Shown piece after piece: positions 1 to 8,041 of a DNA stretch of 37,636 bases; the first letter of the stretch is position 1; each line of letters starts with the position of its first letter. Below the pieces are notes generated by a model, which was not told where the DNA came from, ran no database searches, and saw nothing but the letters and a program-made list of their open reading frames with translations. Location of the stretch: contig CAJUJN010000040.1 of NCBI GenBank assembly GCA_910586775.1, positions 1 to 37,636 on the forward strand. Reading direction: 5' to 3'. The stretch comes from an uncultured Acetatifactor sp. (GTDB lineage Bacteria > Bacillota > Clostridia > Lachnospirales > Lachnospiraceae). The translations under genes were made by a program, and so were the position numbers.

Positions 1-95
1 AAGAGACAGGATGGAATGTATGGTTTTGGTTCAGTGTTCGGTTTTGAGGGTACAAGAAGTACATTTAAGATCTGATAAGGGAAGAAAGCTTATGG

Positions 96-121
96 AAAGA
101 GTAGTTAGCTACTCTTTTTTT
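96..121 (+). terminator. Intrinsic terminator of the gene left of the window
   Basis: A perfect 9-bp stem (arms 96-104 and 109-117, loop TTAG) runs into a seven-T tract. It lies 80 bp before the response regulator and most likely ends transcription arriving from outside the window. The stem is AT-rich, so its strength is uncertain. Confidence 0.6.
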
Positions 122-202
122 ATGTAGAAAGCCTGCGGTATGTACTTCCTGGAGTGTGTGGATTCAGGCGGGAATAAAGCCTGGTCAGACGGAGGAGAAG
201 TC

Positions 203-865
203 ATGAAAATTATGATGGTGGAAGACAATGAAGCGATTATTTTGGGGTTGGAATATTTGCTTTCTCAGGAAGGATATCAGGCAGATACGGCCAGGACCAT
301 GTCCCAGGCGGAAAATTTCCTGGAGCAGAAGGAATATGACATGGTATTGCTTGATGTCGGACTTCCGGACGGGGACGGCTTTCGGCTCTGCAGCAGGATC
401 AGAGAAAGATATCGGATTCCCGTAATATTTTTAACGGCAAGAGAGGAAGAGACAGATGTGGTGCGTGGCCTGGATCTTGGGGCAGAGGATTATGTGATTA
501 AGCCTTTTCGGAACCGTGAATTGATGTCCCGAATCAAGGCCGTTCTTCGGAGGAACGAAAAGGGAAACAGTATACTTCACTGCGGAGATATTGTATTAAA
601 TGCAGAGACCGGAAAAGTAAAAAGAGGCGGAACAGAAATACCGCTGACCAAACTTGAGTATAAGATTTTGTTCAGCATGATGTCTTATCCGGGCAAATTG
701 TTTACCAGGGATGAGATACTGTCGGATATCTGGGATATATCCGGTAATTTTGTGAATGATAATACGCTGTCGGTCACGATGAAGCGTCTGCGGGAGAAGC
801 TGGGGGATTCGGATGCCCGGCTGATCAGGACGGTACGGGGCATGGGGTACAGGATGGAATCATAA
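203..865 (+). CDS. OmpR/PhoB-family response regulator
   Basis: A 220-residue two-component response regulator. The N-terminal receiver domain has the acidic pocket VEDNE near residues 6-10, phosphoacceptor Asp51 in LLDVGLPDGDG, and the conserved Lys in YVIKPF near residue 100. The C-terminal half is a winged-helix trans_reg_C domain ending in TVRGMGYRM, typical of OmpR/PhoB DNA binders. The ATG at 203 is chosen because GGAGGAG lies about 6 bp upstream and the protein starts directly with the receiver fold; the longer frame from 140 lacks a site. The kinase, ABC ATPase and FtsX permease follow on the same strand, as in peptide-sensing detoxification modules. Its likely partner is the kinase at 1149, and a likely target is the direct repeat at 2384-2402. 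The inducer is unknown. Confidence 0.93.
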   Translation: MKIMMVEDNEAIILGLEYLLSQEGYQADTARTMSQAENFLEQKEYDMVLLDVGLPDGDGFRLCSRIRERYRIPVIFLTAREEETDVVRGLDLGAEDYVIKPFRNRELMSRIKAVLRRNEKGNSILHCGDIVLNAETGKVKRGGTEIPLTKLEYKILFSMMSYPGKLFTRDEILSDIWDISGNFVNDNTLSVTMKRLREKLGDSDARLIRTVRGMGYRMES

Positions 866-931
866 AACGTTTCTGCAATGTTGCGGTCGTTTTCCGACAG
901 TTTCCAAGTATTTCATTGGAGGCTGGGAAGC

Positions 932-949
932 ATGATTAACCGATTTTGA
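932..949 (+). other. Five-codon mini-ORF with a good ribosome binding site
   Basis: GGAGG at 918-922 sits 9 bp before ATG ATT AAC CGA TTT TGA (MINRF). It lies in the regulator-kinase gap just upstream of the tandem repeat. The peptide start vaguely resembles the kinase start (MVWNREL), so it could be a decayed old start or a tiny leader peptide. Neither reading can be settled here. Confidence 0.25.
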
Positions 950-988
950 TAGACGGCAGTGCGGCATAGGAAAGAGTGCAGGAGAGTA

Positions 989-1100
989 GACAGGCAAGAG
1001 AAAAGGCAGACAAGAGAAAAGGCAGACAAGAGAAAAGGCAGGCAAGAGAAAAGGCAGGCAAGAGAAAAGGCAGGCAAGAGAAAAGGCAGACAAGAGGAAA
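989..1100. repeat. 16-bp purine-rich tandem repeat, seven copies
   Basis: Seven consecutive 16-bp units lie at 989, 1005, 1021, 1037, 1053, 1069 and 1085. The consensus is GGCAGRCAAGAGAAAA. Copies differ mainly at position 6 (A or G), with edge changes in the first and last. The array fills much of the 283-bp gap between response regulator and kinase, where such gene pairs usually touch or overlap. The top strand is nearly all purine. Because 16 is not a multiple of three, copy-number change would shift any frame read through it. It contains no stop codon in several frames, which creates spurious ORFs on both strands. Confidence 0.9.
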
Positions 1101-1148
1101 TACGGCAAGAAGAAAGGGAGACAAGAAGGAGGAGAGAGGAAGACGCAT

Positions 1149-2372
1149 ATGGTGTGGAACAGAGAGTTGAAGAAGTTTGCATTTGCCATTCTGGCGGTTA
1201 TGGCTGTCAGTTTTGTCATTACAAATGTAAGTGTGGCCGTATATTCGAACTATGTACGGGCAGAATACAATGGTTTTGTGGCAGCAGTGTTCGGAAATCT
1301 GCTGGAGGCTTACCCGGAAGTGCCGGAGGAAGAACTGGTCAGAGTGCTGGAGAACCATGGAAATAAGGCATTGGGAGAAGTTGTTTTGGCACAATATGGT
1401 GTCTTCGGGAAATACGGCAGTAACTCTTTTGGCAGTCAGGAGAGGCAGCTGCTTTTTTTGCATACAGGGGTTAATATCAGCCTGATTCTGATATTTTTTG
1501 CACTTTGTATAGCCATATATCTGTATATGAAAAAACGACAGAAGCGAATCCGGAGACTGACTTTCTACATGCAGGCTCTGAACCGCAGGGGATATAAGCT
1601 GGAGATAGAGGAGAATGAGGACGATGAGCTGAGCGGGCTGCGCAACGAAATCTATAAGCTGACGGTCTTCCTGAAGGAGCAGGCGGAGCGGGCGTTGGCG
1701 CAGAAACAGGCACTGGCGGATTCGGTGACGAATATCTCCCACCAGCTGAAGACACCGCTTACATCGGCTATCATACTGATTGACAATTTGTCGGAAAATC
1801 CGGATATGGATGTCCGGACAAGGCGGCATTTTCTGGAGGAGATTACGGAACAGATTACCGGAATGTCATGGCTGATTACAGCCATGATGAAATTGTCCCG
1901 CCTGGACGCCGGCGTGGTGGAACTGCAGGGCAGCCGTTTTGAACTGAAGCACTTTGTGGAGGAAATTCTGGCTAGGCTGGAAATTGCGGCGGAATTGAGG
2001 CAGATTTCCTTTTCCATGGAGATTCCGGAAGGGGCAGCGCTATACGGGGACCGGAAGTGGACGGCGGAAGCGCTGCTGAATCTCATTAAGAACGCCATAG
2101 AGCACAGCCCGGCCGGAAGCGTGGTGAAAATAGCCGCTGAGGACAATGAGGTATATACGCAGATCTCTGTACGTGATTACGGAGCGGGAATTACGAGAGA
2201 AGAGCAGGACAAGCTGTTTCGTCGTTTTTACAACGGAAATTCGGCAAGAGAGGACAGCATGGGAATCGGGCTGGCGCTGGCTAAGGAAATCGTGGAGAAG
2301 CAGGGGGGCTATCTTTCCGTGGATTCCCGAACGGGAAAGGGAACCGTTTTTGTGATGCGGTTTGTAAAGTAG
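1149..2372 (+). CDS. Membrane sensor histidine kinase
   Basis: A 407-residue sensor kinase. TM1 spans about residues 9-32, an outside loop of about 75 residues follows, and TM2 spans about 108-127. The DHp helix carries the phosphoacceptor His198 in NISHQLKTPL. The HATPase_c domain shows the N box LLNLIKNAIEHS, the G1 box DYGAGI and the G2 region MGIGLALAKEI. There is no PAS domain, and any HAMP-like linker is short. The ATG at 1149 is the first in frame; AGAGG at 1135-1139 gives good spacing. It should phosphorylate the regulator at 203. The medium-sized loop differs from the loop-less BceS-type kinases, so direct ligand sensing is possible. Its expression may depend on the adjacent 16-bp repeat array. 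Confidence 0.93.
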   Translation: MVWNRELKKFAFAILAVMAVSFVITNVSVAVYSNYVRAEYNGFVAAVFGNLLEAYPEVPEEELVRVLENHGNKALGEVVLAQYGVFGKYGSNSFGSQERQLLFLHTGVNISLILIFFALCIAIYLYMKKRQKRIRRLTFYMQALNRRGYKLEIEENEDDELSGLRNEIYKLTVFLKEQAERALAQKQALADSVTNISHQLKTPLTSAIILIDNLSENPDMDVRTRRHFLEEITEQITGMSWLITAMMKLSRLDAGVVELQGSRFELKHFVEEILARLEIAAELRQISFSMEIPEGAALYGDRKWTAEALLNLIKNAIEHSPAGSVVKIAAEDNEVYTQISVRDYGAGITREEQDKLFRRFYNGNSAREDSMGIGLALAKEIVEKQGGYLSVDSRTGKGTVFVMRFVK

Positions 2373-2383
2373 GATTTTTTTCA

Positions 2384-2419
2384 AAATGTCACGTAAATGT
2401 CATTTTCGTTTCTTATACT
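2384..2419 (+). promoter_or_regulatory. Putative response-regulator operator and promoter for the ABC genes
   Basis: AAATGTCA occurs at 2384-2391 and again at 2395-2402, an 11-bp direct repeat. A -10 box TATACT lies at 2414-2419. The repeat replaces the -35 region, as in activator-dependent promoters of the OmpR/PhoB class. The TGTCA core resembles the Escherichia coli pho box. Binding by the regulator at 203 is inferred, not shown. Confidence 0.55.
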
Positions 2420-2647
2420 GTAACCGTGAAAGGTAACGGTGCTGTTGCAGGAGAAAGCTGCCGGGGCGATATCGGCGCAGCCATTTACCCTTCTGCCGGG
2501 AGGGGCAGGCAGCCGACGTGTACCGTCAGAGGTGAGCCGCATGCGCAGGAATATGAAGGGGAAAGGAAGCAGGCCTGGTATCTGGCGGATTTGCCGTCAG
2601 GTGAGCGGCATCGGAAAAAGGGAACAGGAAAAGGAGACGGGAAAGAC
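2420..2647 (+). other. Long leader of the ABC ATPase gene with a 20-bp imperfect repeat
   Basis: If transcription starts just after the -10 box at 2414-2419, the leader is about 220 nt. It contains an imperfect direct repeat, CCGTCAGAGGTGAGCCGCAT at 2523-2542 and CCGTCAGGTGAGCGGCAT at 2594-2611. The frame is open from a GTG at 2426 into the ATPase, but the residues encoded do not look like ABC sequence and no site precedes that GTG. I see no known riboswitch. Confidence 0.35.
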
Positions 2648-3328
2648 ATGGAAATTTTAAGGACAGAGCATTTATTTAAAAAATACGGGAAAGGAAACAA
2701 TGAGGTAATCGCGGTAAACGATGCCAACCTCTCTGTGGACCAGGGAGAATTTGTGGCAATCGTGGGAAGCTCCGGCAGCGGGAAATCCACTTTGATGCAC
2801 ATGCTGGGCGGCGTAGACAGGCCCACTTCCGGCAGGGTGCTGATAGAGGACAATGATATCTATCGGATGAACGATGATAAACTGGCGATTTTCCGCAGGA
2901 GACAGGTTGGGCTGATCTATCAGTTTTACAATCTGATACCGGTGCTGACCGTGGAGGAGAACCTGACGCTGCCCTGCGAGCTGGACGGGAATAAGCCGGA
3001 CCCGGAGTTGGTACAGGAGCTGGCAGGGATGCTGGGGCTTAAGAAAAGACTGCACCACCTGCCCAATGAGCTGTCGGGAGGACAGCAGCAGAGAGTTGCC
3101 ATAGGCAGGGCGCTGATCACCAGGCCGGCCATTCTGCTGGCCGACGAGCCCACCGGAAATCTGGATACCCGGGCAGGCAATGAGATCATGGAGCTGCTGA
3201 AGATATCCAACCGGAAATACAAGCAGACGGTAGTCATGATCACCCATAATCTGGAACTGGCAAAGCAGGCGGACAGAGTCCTGGGAATAGAAGACGGATT
3301 CGTCTTCAACAGAGGCAGGGAGGCTTAA
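2648..3328 (+). CDS. ABC transporter ATPase, MacB/LolD/BceA class
   Basis: A 226-residue nucleotide-binding subunit partnering the permease 2 bp downstream. It has Walker A GSSGSGKST, a Q-loop near LIYQFYNLIP, the signature LSGGQQQR, Walker B ILLADEPTGNLD and the switch His in MITHN. The sequence order and GNLDT are typical of the LolD/MacB/BceA group, which drives mechanotransmission or peptide extrusion. The ATG at 2648 is chosen because AAGGAG lies about 11 bp upstream and the protein begins in family register. The context (two-component pair, FtsX permease) suggests resistance to a membrane-active compound. The substrate is not predictable. Confidence 0.92.
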   Translation: MEILRTEHLFKKYGKGNNEVIAVNDANLSVDQGEFVAIVGSSGSGKSTLMHMLGGVDRPTSGRVLIEDNDIYRMNDDKLAIFRRRQVGLIYQFYNLIPVLTVEENLTLPCELDGNKPDPELVQELAGMLGLKKRLHHLPNELSGGQQQRVAIGRALITRPAILLADEPTGNLDTRAGNEIMELLKISNRKYKQTVVMITHNLELAKQADRVLGIEDGFVFNRGREA

Positions 3329-3330
3329 GG

Positions 3331-5943
3331 ATGAAGGAAAGTGCAAATGTATTAAAGAGATGCTGCAGCCGTGCCCTGAAGGAGAACCCCAAGCGCACCG
3401 CGGTAACCATCGTGGGAATCATACTTGCCACGGCGCTGATCACAGGAGTTGCCTGTATCGTGGTGAGTTTCAGGGCCAGTATGATTGCCTACGAAAAGCA
3501 GCAGAACGGGGACTGGCATTATCATTTCGTGGGAGTTGGCAATGAGTATCTGAAGTATTTTGAAAATAATACCAATATAGAAAAATATGGCCTGTTGGAG
3601 ACTTTGGGGTATGCGCCGCTGGAAGGCAGCCAGAATCCCGACAAACCCTATCTCTATCTCTGTGCCATGGAGGAGAGTGTGGAAGACATCCTGGGACTGA
3701 CCCTGTCGGAAGGGCGTATGCCGGAGAATGGCACGGAACTGGTGGTGGGCAAACATGTCCGGACAAACGGGTTGGTGGATATCAAGGTGGGAGATGTGCT
3801 GACACTGCAGATGGGAGAGCGGATGACGGACGAATATTTACTGACACAGGAGTCTCCCTATTATGTCGAGGAAGAAAGATTTGTGCCGTCTTCCGAAAAG
3901 CAGTATACGGTGGTGGGCATCATAGAGCGCCCCAACGAGGAAGTGGAGCCGCGGATTGCGCCGGGGTATTCGGCCTATACCTTTCTGGAAGAGCCGGAGG
4001 CGGCTGCAGAGGTGGATGTATATGCTTCCTATACGAAAAAGGGGCTGCGTAACAGGGAGCAGGTGAACGCCGGTATCCTGGGAGTGGAGGAAGAACTGTA
4101 TAAACGCTACTATAACGGAGGAGTCTTTACCCAGGAGGAGCAGCAGCGGATGAGGACAGTGGCAAAGCTTGTGGTGGAGAATTACTGGCTGCTGAGATGG
4201 GAGCTTATGATATTTACATCCAATACCATGAATATGCTGTATGCAATGTCGGTGATTGCCATATTGATTATCATCGTCACCAGTGTATTCTGTATCCATA
4301 ACAGTTTCATGATTTCTCTTACGGAGAAAATGAAACTGTACGGCAGGCTTGCCTCCGTGGGAACCACCAGAAGGCAGCAGAAGAAAATCGTGTATTACGA
4401 GGCGGCCGTGCTGGGGCTGACAGGGGTTCCGTTGGGGATTATCAGCGGAATTGCGGCCATAGCGGTGCTGGTGAGGGCAGTGGGCGGTCTTATGGAGGAA
4501 GGCCTGGGATTCCGGCTGATATTCAGGATTTCTCTCCCGGCGGTTTTGCTGGGGGCGGTGCTGTCTGCGGTAACCGTATATCTTTCCGCTTCCGGCTCGG
4601 CCAGGCGGGCGGCCAGGATATCGCCCATAAACGCCATCCGCGCCAGTGAAACGGTGAAGATCAGCGGAAAGGATGCCGCCAGGGAACTGCGCTGTCCGGC
4701 TTTTATCGGCAGGCTCTTCGGAATCGGAGGCAAAATAGCGTATAAAAATTTACGGCGTGCCAGAGTAAAGTACCGCACTACGGTGATTTCCATCGTGGTC
4801 AGTGTGGCCGCGTTTATCGGAATGTCCACTTTTGTGGATCTTATGATGTATTCTTCAACCTATTATTATGAAGATATGCCATATCAGCTGAGAGTAAGCA
4901 TCAATCAGTGGGAGTCTTATGAGAAGGCCCTGGAGATTGCCGGGATGGAGGGCGTGCAGGAGGCGGAGGTGGTCCGGTCGGCACGTTTTCCGGTGGATAA
5001 CAGCCTGATTTCCTATTCGGAAAGTTATCAGGAGAATGTGTCAGAGCTGCCGGCTTTGATGATTCGTTCCCTGGGAGAGGAGGCTTATGCCCGCTATTGC
5101 CGGAATGTGGGGGTATCCGTGGAAGAAGCTTTGGATAAGGCCATCGTTATGGCGGATGCTTCCCGGGAATACTGGGAGGACGGGAAGCTGTACAGAGAGG
5201 AGGGCGATATTGCTTCTTTCCGTCCGGGAGAGATGATCAGGGGGATAGAAACGGCGGAGGGGCTGGAAGTGGAAGTGCTTACCCAGACAAGGGTGAAGCC
5301 CATGTATATGACAGGCACGGCCGGCTGGATTATACTGATTGTCAGCGATGCGTGGATGGACACCCATGTGCGGGATGGTATGAAATACGACAACATAAAG
5401 TATGACAATGTGGAGGTCTATGTCAAATGTGAAAATGCGGACGAGATGGAGGCAGCCATCAGGAATGAGATGCAGCTGTCGCATTATACGGTGACAAATT
5501 ATGAGGCGCAGTACCGTTCCTCCAGGAGCATGAGTCTGGTGGTGGCCATCTTCCTGTACGGCTTTATCACGGTGGTGGCATTGATCGGCATCACCAATAT
5601 CTTCAATACCATCACCACCAATATGGAACTGCGGGCGCCGGAATTCGCCATGCTGCGCTCTGTGGGAATGACCGGGCGGGAGTTCAGGCGGATGATATGG
5701 CTGGAGAACCTGTTCTACGGAGGGAAGGCTCTGCTTGTCGGGATTCCGCTGGGGATCTTTTTGTCCCTGTGCTTTAACATGGCGCTGGGAGAGGGGCTTG
5801 TCACGTCCTTCCGCCTTCCCTGGGCGGCGACGGCGGGGGCAGCTCTGGCAGTGGGGCTTCTGCTTTATGGGATCATGCACTATTCCATGGGGAAGATCAA
5901 TCGGAAAAACATTATTGAGACCATCCGCAACGAAAATATCTGA
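3331..5943 (+). CDS. FtsX-domain ABC permease, two-module form
   Basis: An 870-residue permease with two FtsX modules. TM1 is at about 23-47, followed by a large outside domain of about 250 residues. TM2-4 lie at about 300-325, 355-385 and 398-425. TM5 is at about 484-508, with a second outside domain to about 730, and TM6-8 lie at about 733-760, 795-815 and 830-850. The signatures SVFCIHNSFMISLTEK and FAMLRSVGMTGREF are typical FtsX motifs. The two large domains and eight TMs differ from BceB (ten TMs, one large domain), so a BceAB name would be wrong. It is translationally close to the ATPase (TAA, two bases, ATG). Likely role: ATP-driven extrusion or mechanotransmission at the membrane in response to the upstream sensor. 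Ligand unknown. Confidence 0.9.
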   Translation: MKESANVLKRCCSRALKENPKRTAVTIVGIILATALITGVACIVVSFRASMIAYEKQQNGDWHYHFVGVGNEYLKYFENNTNIEKYGLLETLGYAPLEGSQNPDKPYLYLCAMEESVEDILGLTLSEGRMPENGTELVVGKHVRTNGLVDIKVGDVLTLQMGERMTDEYLLTQESPYYVEEERFVPSSEKQYTVVGIIERPNEEVEPRIAPGYSAYTFLEEPEAAAEVDVYASYTKKGLRNREQVNAGILGVEEELYKRYYNGGVFTQEEQQRMRTVAKLVVENYWLLRWELMIFTSNTMNMLYAMSVIAILIIIVTSVFCIHNSFMISLTEKMKLYGRLASVGTTRRQQKKIVYYEAAVLGLTGVPLGIISGIAAIAVLVRAVGGLMEEGLGFRLIFRISLPAVLLGAVLSAVTVYLSASGSARRAARISPINAIRASETVKISGKDAARELRCPAFIGRLFGIGGKIAYKNLRRARVKYRTTVISIVVSVAAFIGMSTFVDLMMYSSTYYYEDMPYQLRVSINQWESYEKALEIAGMEGVQEAEVVRSARFPVDNSLISYSESYQENVSELPALMIRSLGEEAYARYCRNVGVSVEEALDKAIVMADASREYWEDGKLYREEGDIASFRPGEMIRGIETAEGLEVEVLTQTRVKPMYMTGTAGWIILIVSDAWMDTHVRDGMKYDNIKYDNVEVYVKCENADEMEAAIRNEMQLSHYTVTNYEAQYRSSRSMSLVVAIFLYGFITVVALIGITNIFNTITTNMELRAPEFAMLRSVGMTGREFRRMIWLENLFYGGKALLVGIPLGIFLSLCFNMALGEGLVTSFRLPWAATAGAALAVGLLLYGIMHYSMGKINRKNIIETIRNENI

Positions 5944-5968
5944 TCGCCGGTAAGCCATCCGGCAAAAT

Positions 5969-6011
5969 ATTGCGGCAGTCCGGCGCCACACCGGGATGCC
6001 GCAATTATTTT
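5969..6011 (+). terminator. Intrinsic terminator after the permease operon
   Basis: A 9-bp perfect outer stem (5969-5977 with 5997-6005) plus an inner CCGG pairing precedes TATTTT. It closes the ABC operon and separates it from cheV. Confidence 0.8.
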
Positions 6012-6156
6012 GACAAGTTTTAAAGATTATGGTTTCATTTTTGATCCAAGTATGATAAAATAGAAAGCAGGGCATTGCTTTATCGGTTTGCCTTATAAAT
6101 GGCGGGGAACTGTTCCTACTTGGGATAAGCTCCGGGCAGGAAAGGACAGGGTAGAG

Positions 6157-7068
6157 ATGGATAGCAAAATATTACTTGAAAGCGGAACCAACGAGTTAGA
6201 GATTCTGGAATTTACATTGGGGGATAATTATTACGGGATTAATGTGGCGAAGATTAAGACAATCATGAAATACGAGAAAGTCACGCCGATTCCCAATGCG
6301 CATCCCAGTATCGAGGGTGTGTTCATGCCCCGGGAAGACATGATTACGGCGATCGACCTGAAGAACTGTCTTGGCCGCGGACAGTCGGAGCCTACGGGAC
6401 TGTTTATTATAACGAATTTTAATAAACTTGATATTGCATTTCATGTAGATAATGTGCTGGGGATTCAGAAGATATCCTGGAGCGAGATCATCAAACCGGA
6501 AGTGACGATCTCCAGTGCGGAAGAGGGTGTGGCCATCGGTATCGTCAAGAAGGAAAACAAGCTGATCATCATTCTGGACTTTGAGAAGATTGTTACGGAT
6601 ATCAATCCCGAGACCGGGCTGAAGATTTCCGATATCAACGAACTGGGTGAGCGTGAGCGGAGCATGGTGCCCATTCTGATCGCGGAGGATTCGCCGCTGC
6701 TGAATAAGATGATCGTTGACTGCCTCAGGAAAGCCGGCTATGAGAATCTGACGCATACGGAGAATGGTAAGCAGGCATATGATATCATCAACTACTATAA
6801 GGCGAAAGGAACATTGCGTGATCATGTGCGCCTCATTATCTCGGATATTGAGATGCCGGAGATGGACGGACACAGGCTGACCAAACTGGTTAAAACGGAT
6901 GAAACCACGGCCATGATTCCGGTTGTTCTGTTCTCGTCACTGGTCAATGACGAGATGAGGAGGAAAGGGGAATCACTGGGGGCAGATGCGCAGCTGTCCA
7001 AGCCTGAGATCGGAAATCTGGTAAAAATAATAGATCAGCTTGTCGAGGAGAGACATTTGAATAATTAG
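6157..7068 (+). CDS. cheV: Chemotaxis coupling protein CheV
   Basis: A 303-residue CheW-receiver fusion, the usual CheV length. Residues about 13-155 are the CheW-like domain that bridges chemoreceptors and CheA. Residues about 172-300 are a receiver with the acidic pair in IAEDSP, phosphoacceptor Asp230 in IISDIEMPEMDG and the conserved Lys282 in LSKPE. In Bacillus subtilis, phosphorylated CheV tunes receptor adaptation; the same is inferred here. The ATG at 6157 gives the family start, and the longer frame from 6088 adds an unconserved leader. It is flanked by terminators on both sides and so is probably monocistronic. No other chemotaxis or flagellar gene is in the window. Confidence 0.92.
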   Translation: MDSKILLESGTNELEILEFTLGDNYYGINVAKIKTIMKYEKVTPIPNAHPSIEGVFMPREDMITAIDLKNCLGRGQSEPTGLFIITNFNKLDIAFHVDNVLGIQKISWSEIIKPEVTISSAEEGVAIGIVKKENKLIIILDFEKIVTDINPETGLKISDINELGERERSMVPILIAEDSPLLNKMIVDCLRKAGYENLTHTENGKQAYDIINYYKAKGTLRDHVRLIISDIEMPEMDGHRLTKLVKTDETTAMIPVVLFSSLVNDEMRRKGESLGADAQLSKPEIGNLVKIIDQLVEERHLNN

Positions 7069-7076
7069 AAAGCCTG

Positions 7077-7105
7077 AAAAGCTGGGACTTAAATCCCGGC
7101 TTTTT
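7077..7105 (+). terminator. Intrinsic terminator after cheV
   Basis: A GC-rich stem (7081-7087 with 7094-7100, one G-T pair), a six-base loop and a five-T run lie 13 bp after the cheV stop. A flanking A run on the left extends the helix. Confidence 0.85.
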
Positions 7106-7194
7106 CCCTTTTGGGAAAGTCCGGTACAGAGTTTTCTCGTGGCAGTATGACAGGGAAGAGAATTCCGGAAATCGGTCGGGAGCAGGGATTGGGA

Positions 7195-7971
7195 ATGGAT
7201 ACGAAGGAGTTTTTGGACAAAATAGAGCAGTCCGATATGGTTTTGGTGGGACTGGGAGAGGATTTTGACGGTACCAGGCGGCTGAGACATCAGGCGGATT
7301 ACAGAGGCGTGTGTGAGCGTCTGAAAGCAGAGGGACTTTCCTGGCTGATTCCGGCGTGGAGTGAATATTGCCTGGTGCAGGAGGGAGAGCATGTTGCAGA
7401 AGCGGCTCTGGACAGGCTGGATGCGCTGCTGACAGGGAAGAACCATTTTATGGTGTCCGTGTCAACGAACAGCAGGATTGCACGCAGGGAAAGGGTGGTT
7501 ATGCCCTGCGGTTCCGTTGTCAGAAAGCAATGTTCCGCCGGCTGCGGGGATGTACTGCCGGAGGTGGCGGAGGAAGAGCAGGAGGCGCTGAAGGTTGTAT
7601 TTCGCCGCCTGGCCTCAGGAAATCCGAAGACAGAACCGATTTCTCTCGGCATATGTCCGGATTGTGGTGCGCCGCTTATACTGAATAATATCTATGCAGA
7701 GAACTATAATGAGAACGGGTATCTGGACCGGTGGAAGCTTTATATGAAATGGCTTCAGGGAACGTTGAACCACAGGCTTCTGGTTCTGGAGCTGGGAGTG
7801 GGAATGCAGTTTCCCACGGTTATCCGTTGGCCCTTTGAGAAGACGGCATTTTTTAATCAAAAAGCGTATTTTTGCAGAGTGAATGAAAATTTGTATCAAT
7901 TGACGAAGGAACTGGCGGGAAAGGGCTGCGGAATTTCCGAGGATGCAGTTGCCTGGCTTACCCGACTGTGA
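7195..7971 (+). CDS. Sir2-like protein with a degenerate active site
   Basis: A 258-residue protein that I read as a divergent sirtuin. MVLVGLGEDFDG (about 15-26) takes the place of the NAD-binding GAGxS region. STN at 90-92 matches the TQN motif. CGSVVRKQCSAGC (105-117) and CPDCG (154-158) match the HGS...C..C and CPxCG zinc ribbon. The residue at the catalytic His position is Cys105, so deacylase activity is doubtful; NAD binding or ADP-ribose chemistry could remain. The start is uncertain: in-frame ATGs lie at 7111, 7147 and 7195, and none has a strong site. I chose 7195 because the fold begins there. It lies between cheV and a charged membrane protein and has no obvious operon partner. 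The family call is motif-based. Confidence 0.6.
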   Translation: MDTKEFLDKIEQSDMVLVGLGEDFDGTRRLRHQADYRGVCERLKAEGLSWLIPAWSEYCLVQEGEHVAEAALDRLDALLTGKNHFMVSVSTNSRIARRERVVMPCGSVVRKQCSAGCGDVLPEVAEEEQEALKVVFRRLASGNPKTEPISLGICPDCGAPLILNNIYAENYNENGYLDRWKLYMKWLQGTLNHRLLVLELGVGMQFPTVIRWPFEKTAFFNQKAYFCRVNENLYQLTKELAGKGCGISEDAVAWLTRL

Positions 7972-8041
7972 TAAAATAAGAAAGATAGTATGTGTTCCGG
8001 GAGGGGCAGGTATTTCAGAATAAGAAACCGGAGGAGACATC

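Noticed and set aside
989..1100. CRISPR array
   Set aside because: Units are contiguous 16-mers with no spacers. The same holds for the 15-bp units at 18451-18510.
860..1829. Long minus-strand frames, including one of 297 codons, across the tandem repeat and kinase gene
   Set aside because: They exist because the 16-bp repeat has no stops; their residues are a Leu-Pro-Phe-Ser artefact, they lack sites, and they overlap a clear kinase gene.
2426..2647. N-terminal extension of the ABC ATPase from GTG 2426
   Set aside because: No ribosome binding site, unconserved residues, and the GTG falls at the expected transcription start; ATG 2648 has a good site.
5041..6075. 344-codon minus-strand frame
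   Set aside because: Shadow of the permease gene with no site and no domain pattern. The same reasoning removes the large antisense frames at 10430-11497, 23284-24588, 25295-26509 and 31959-33026.
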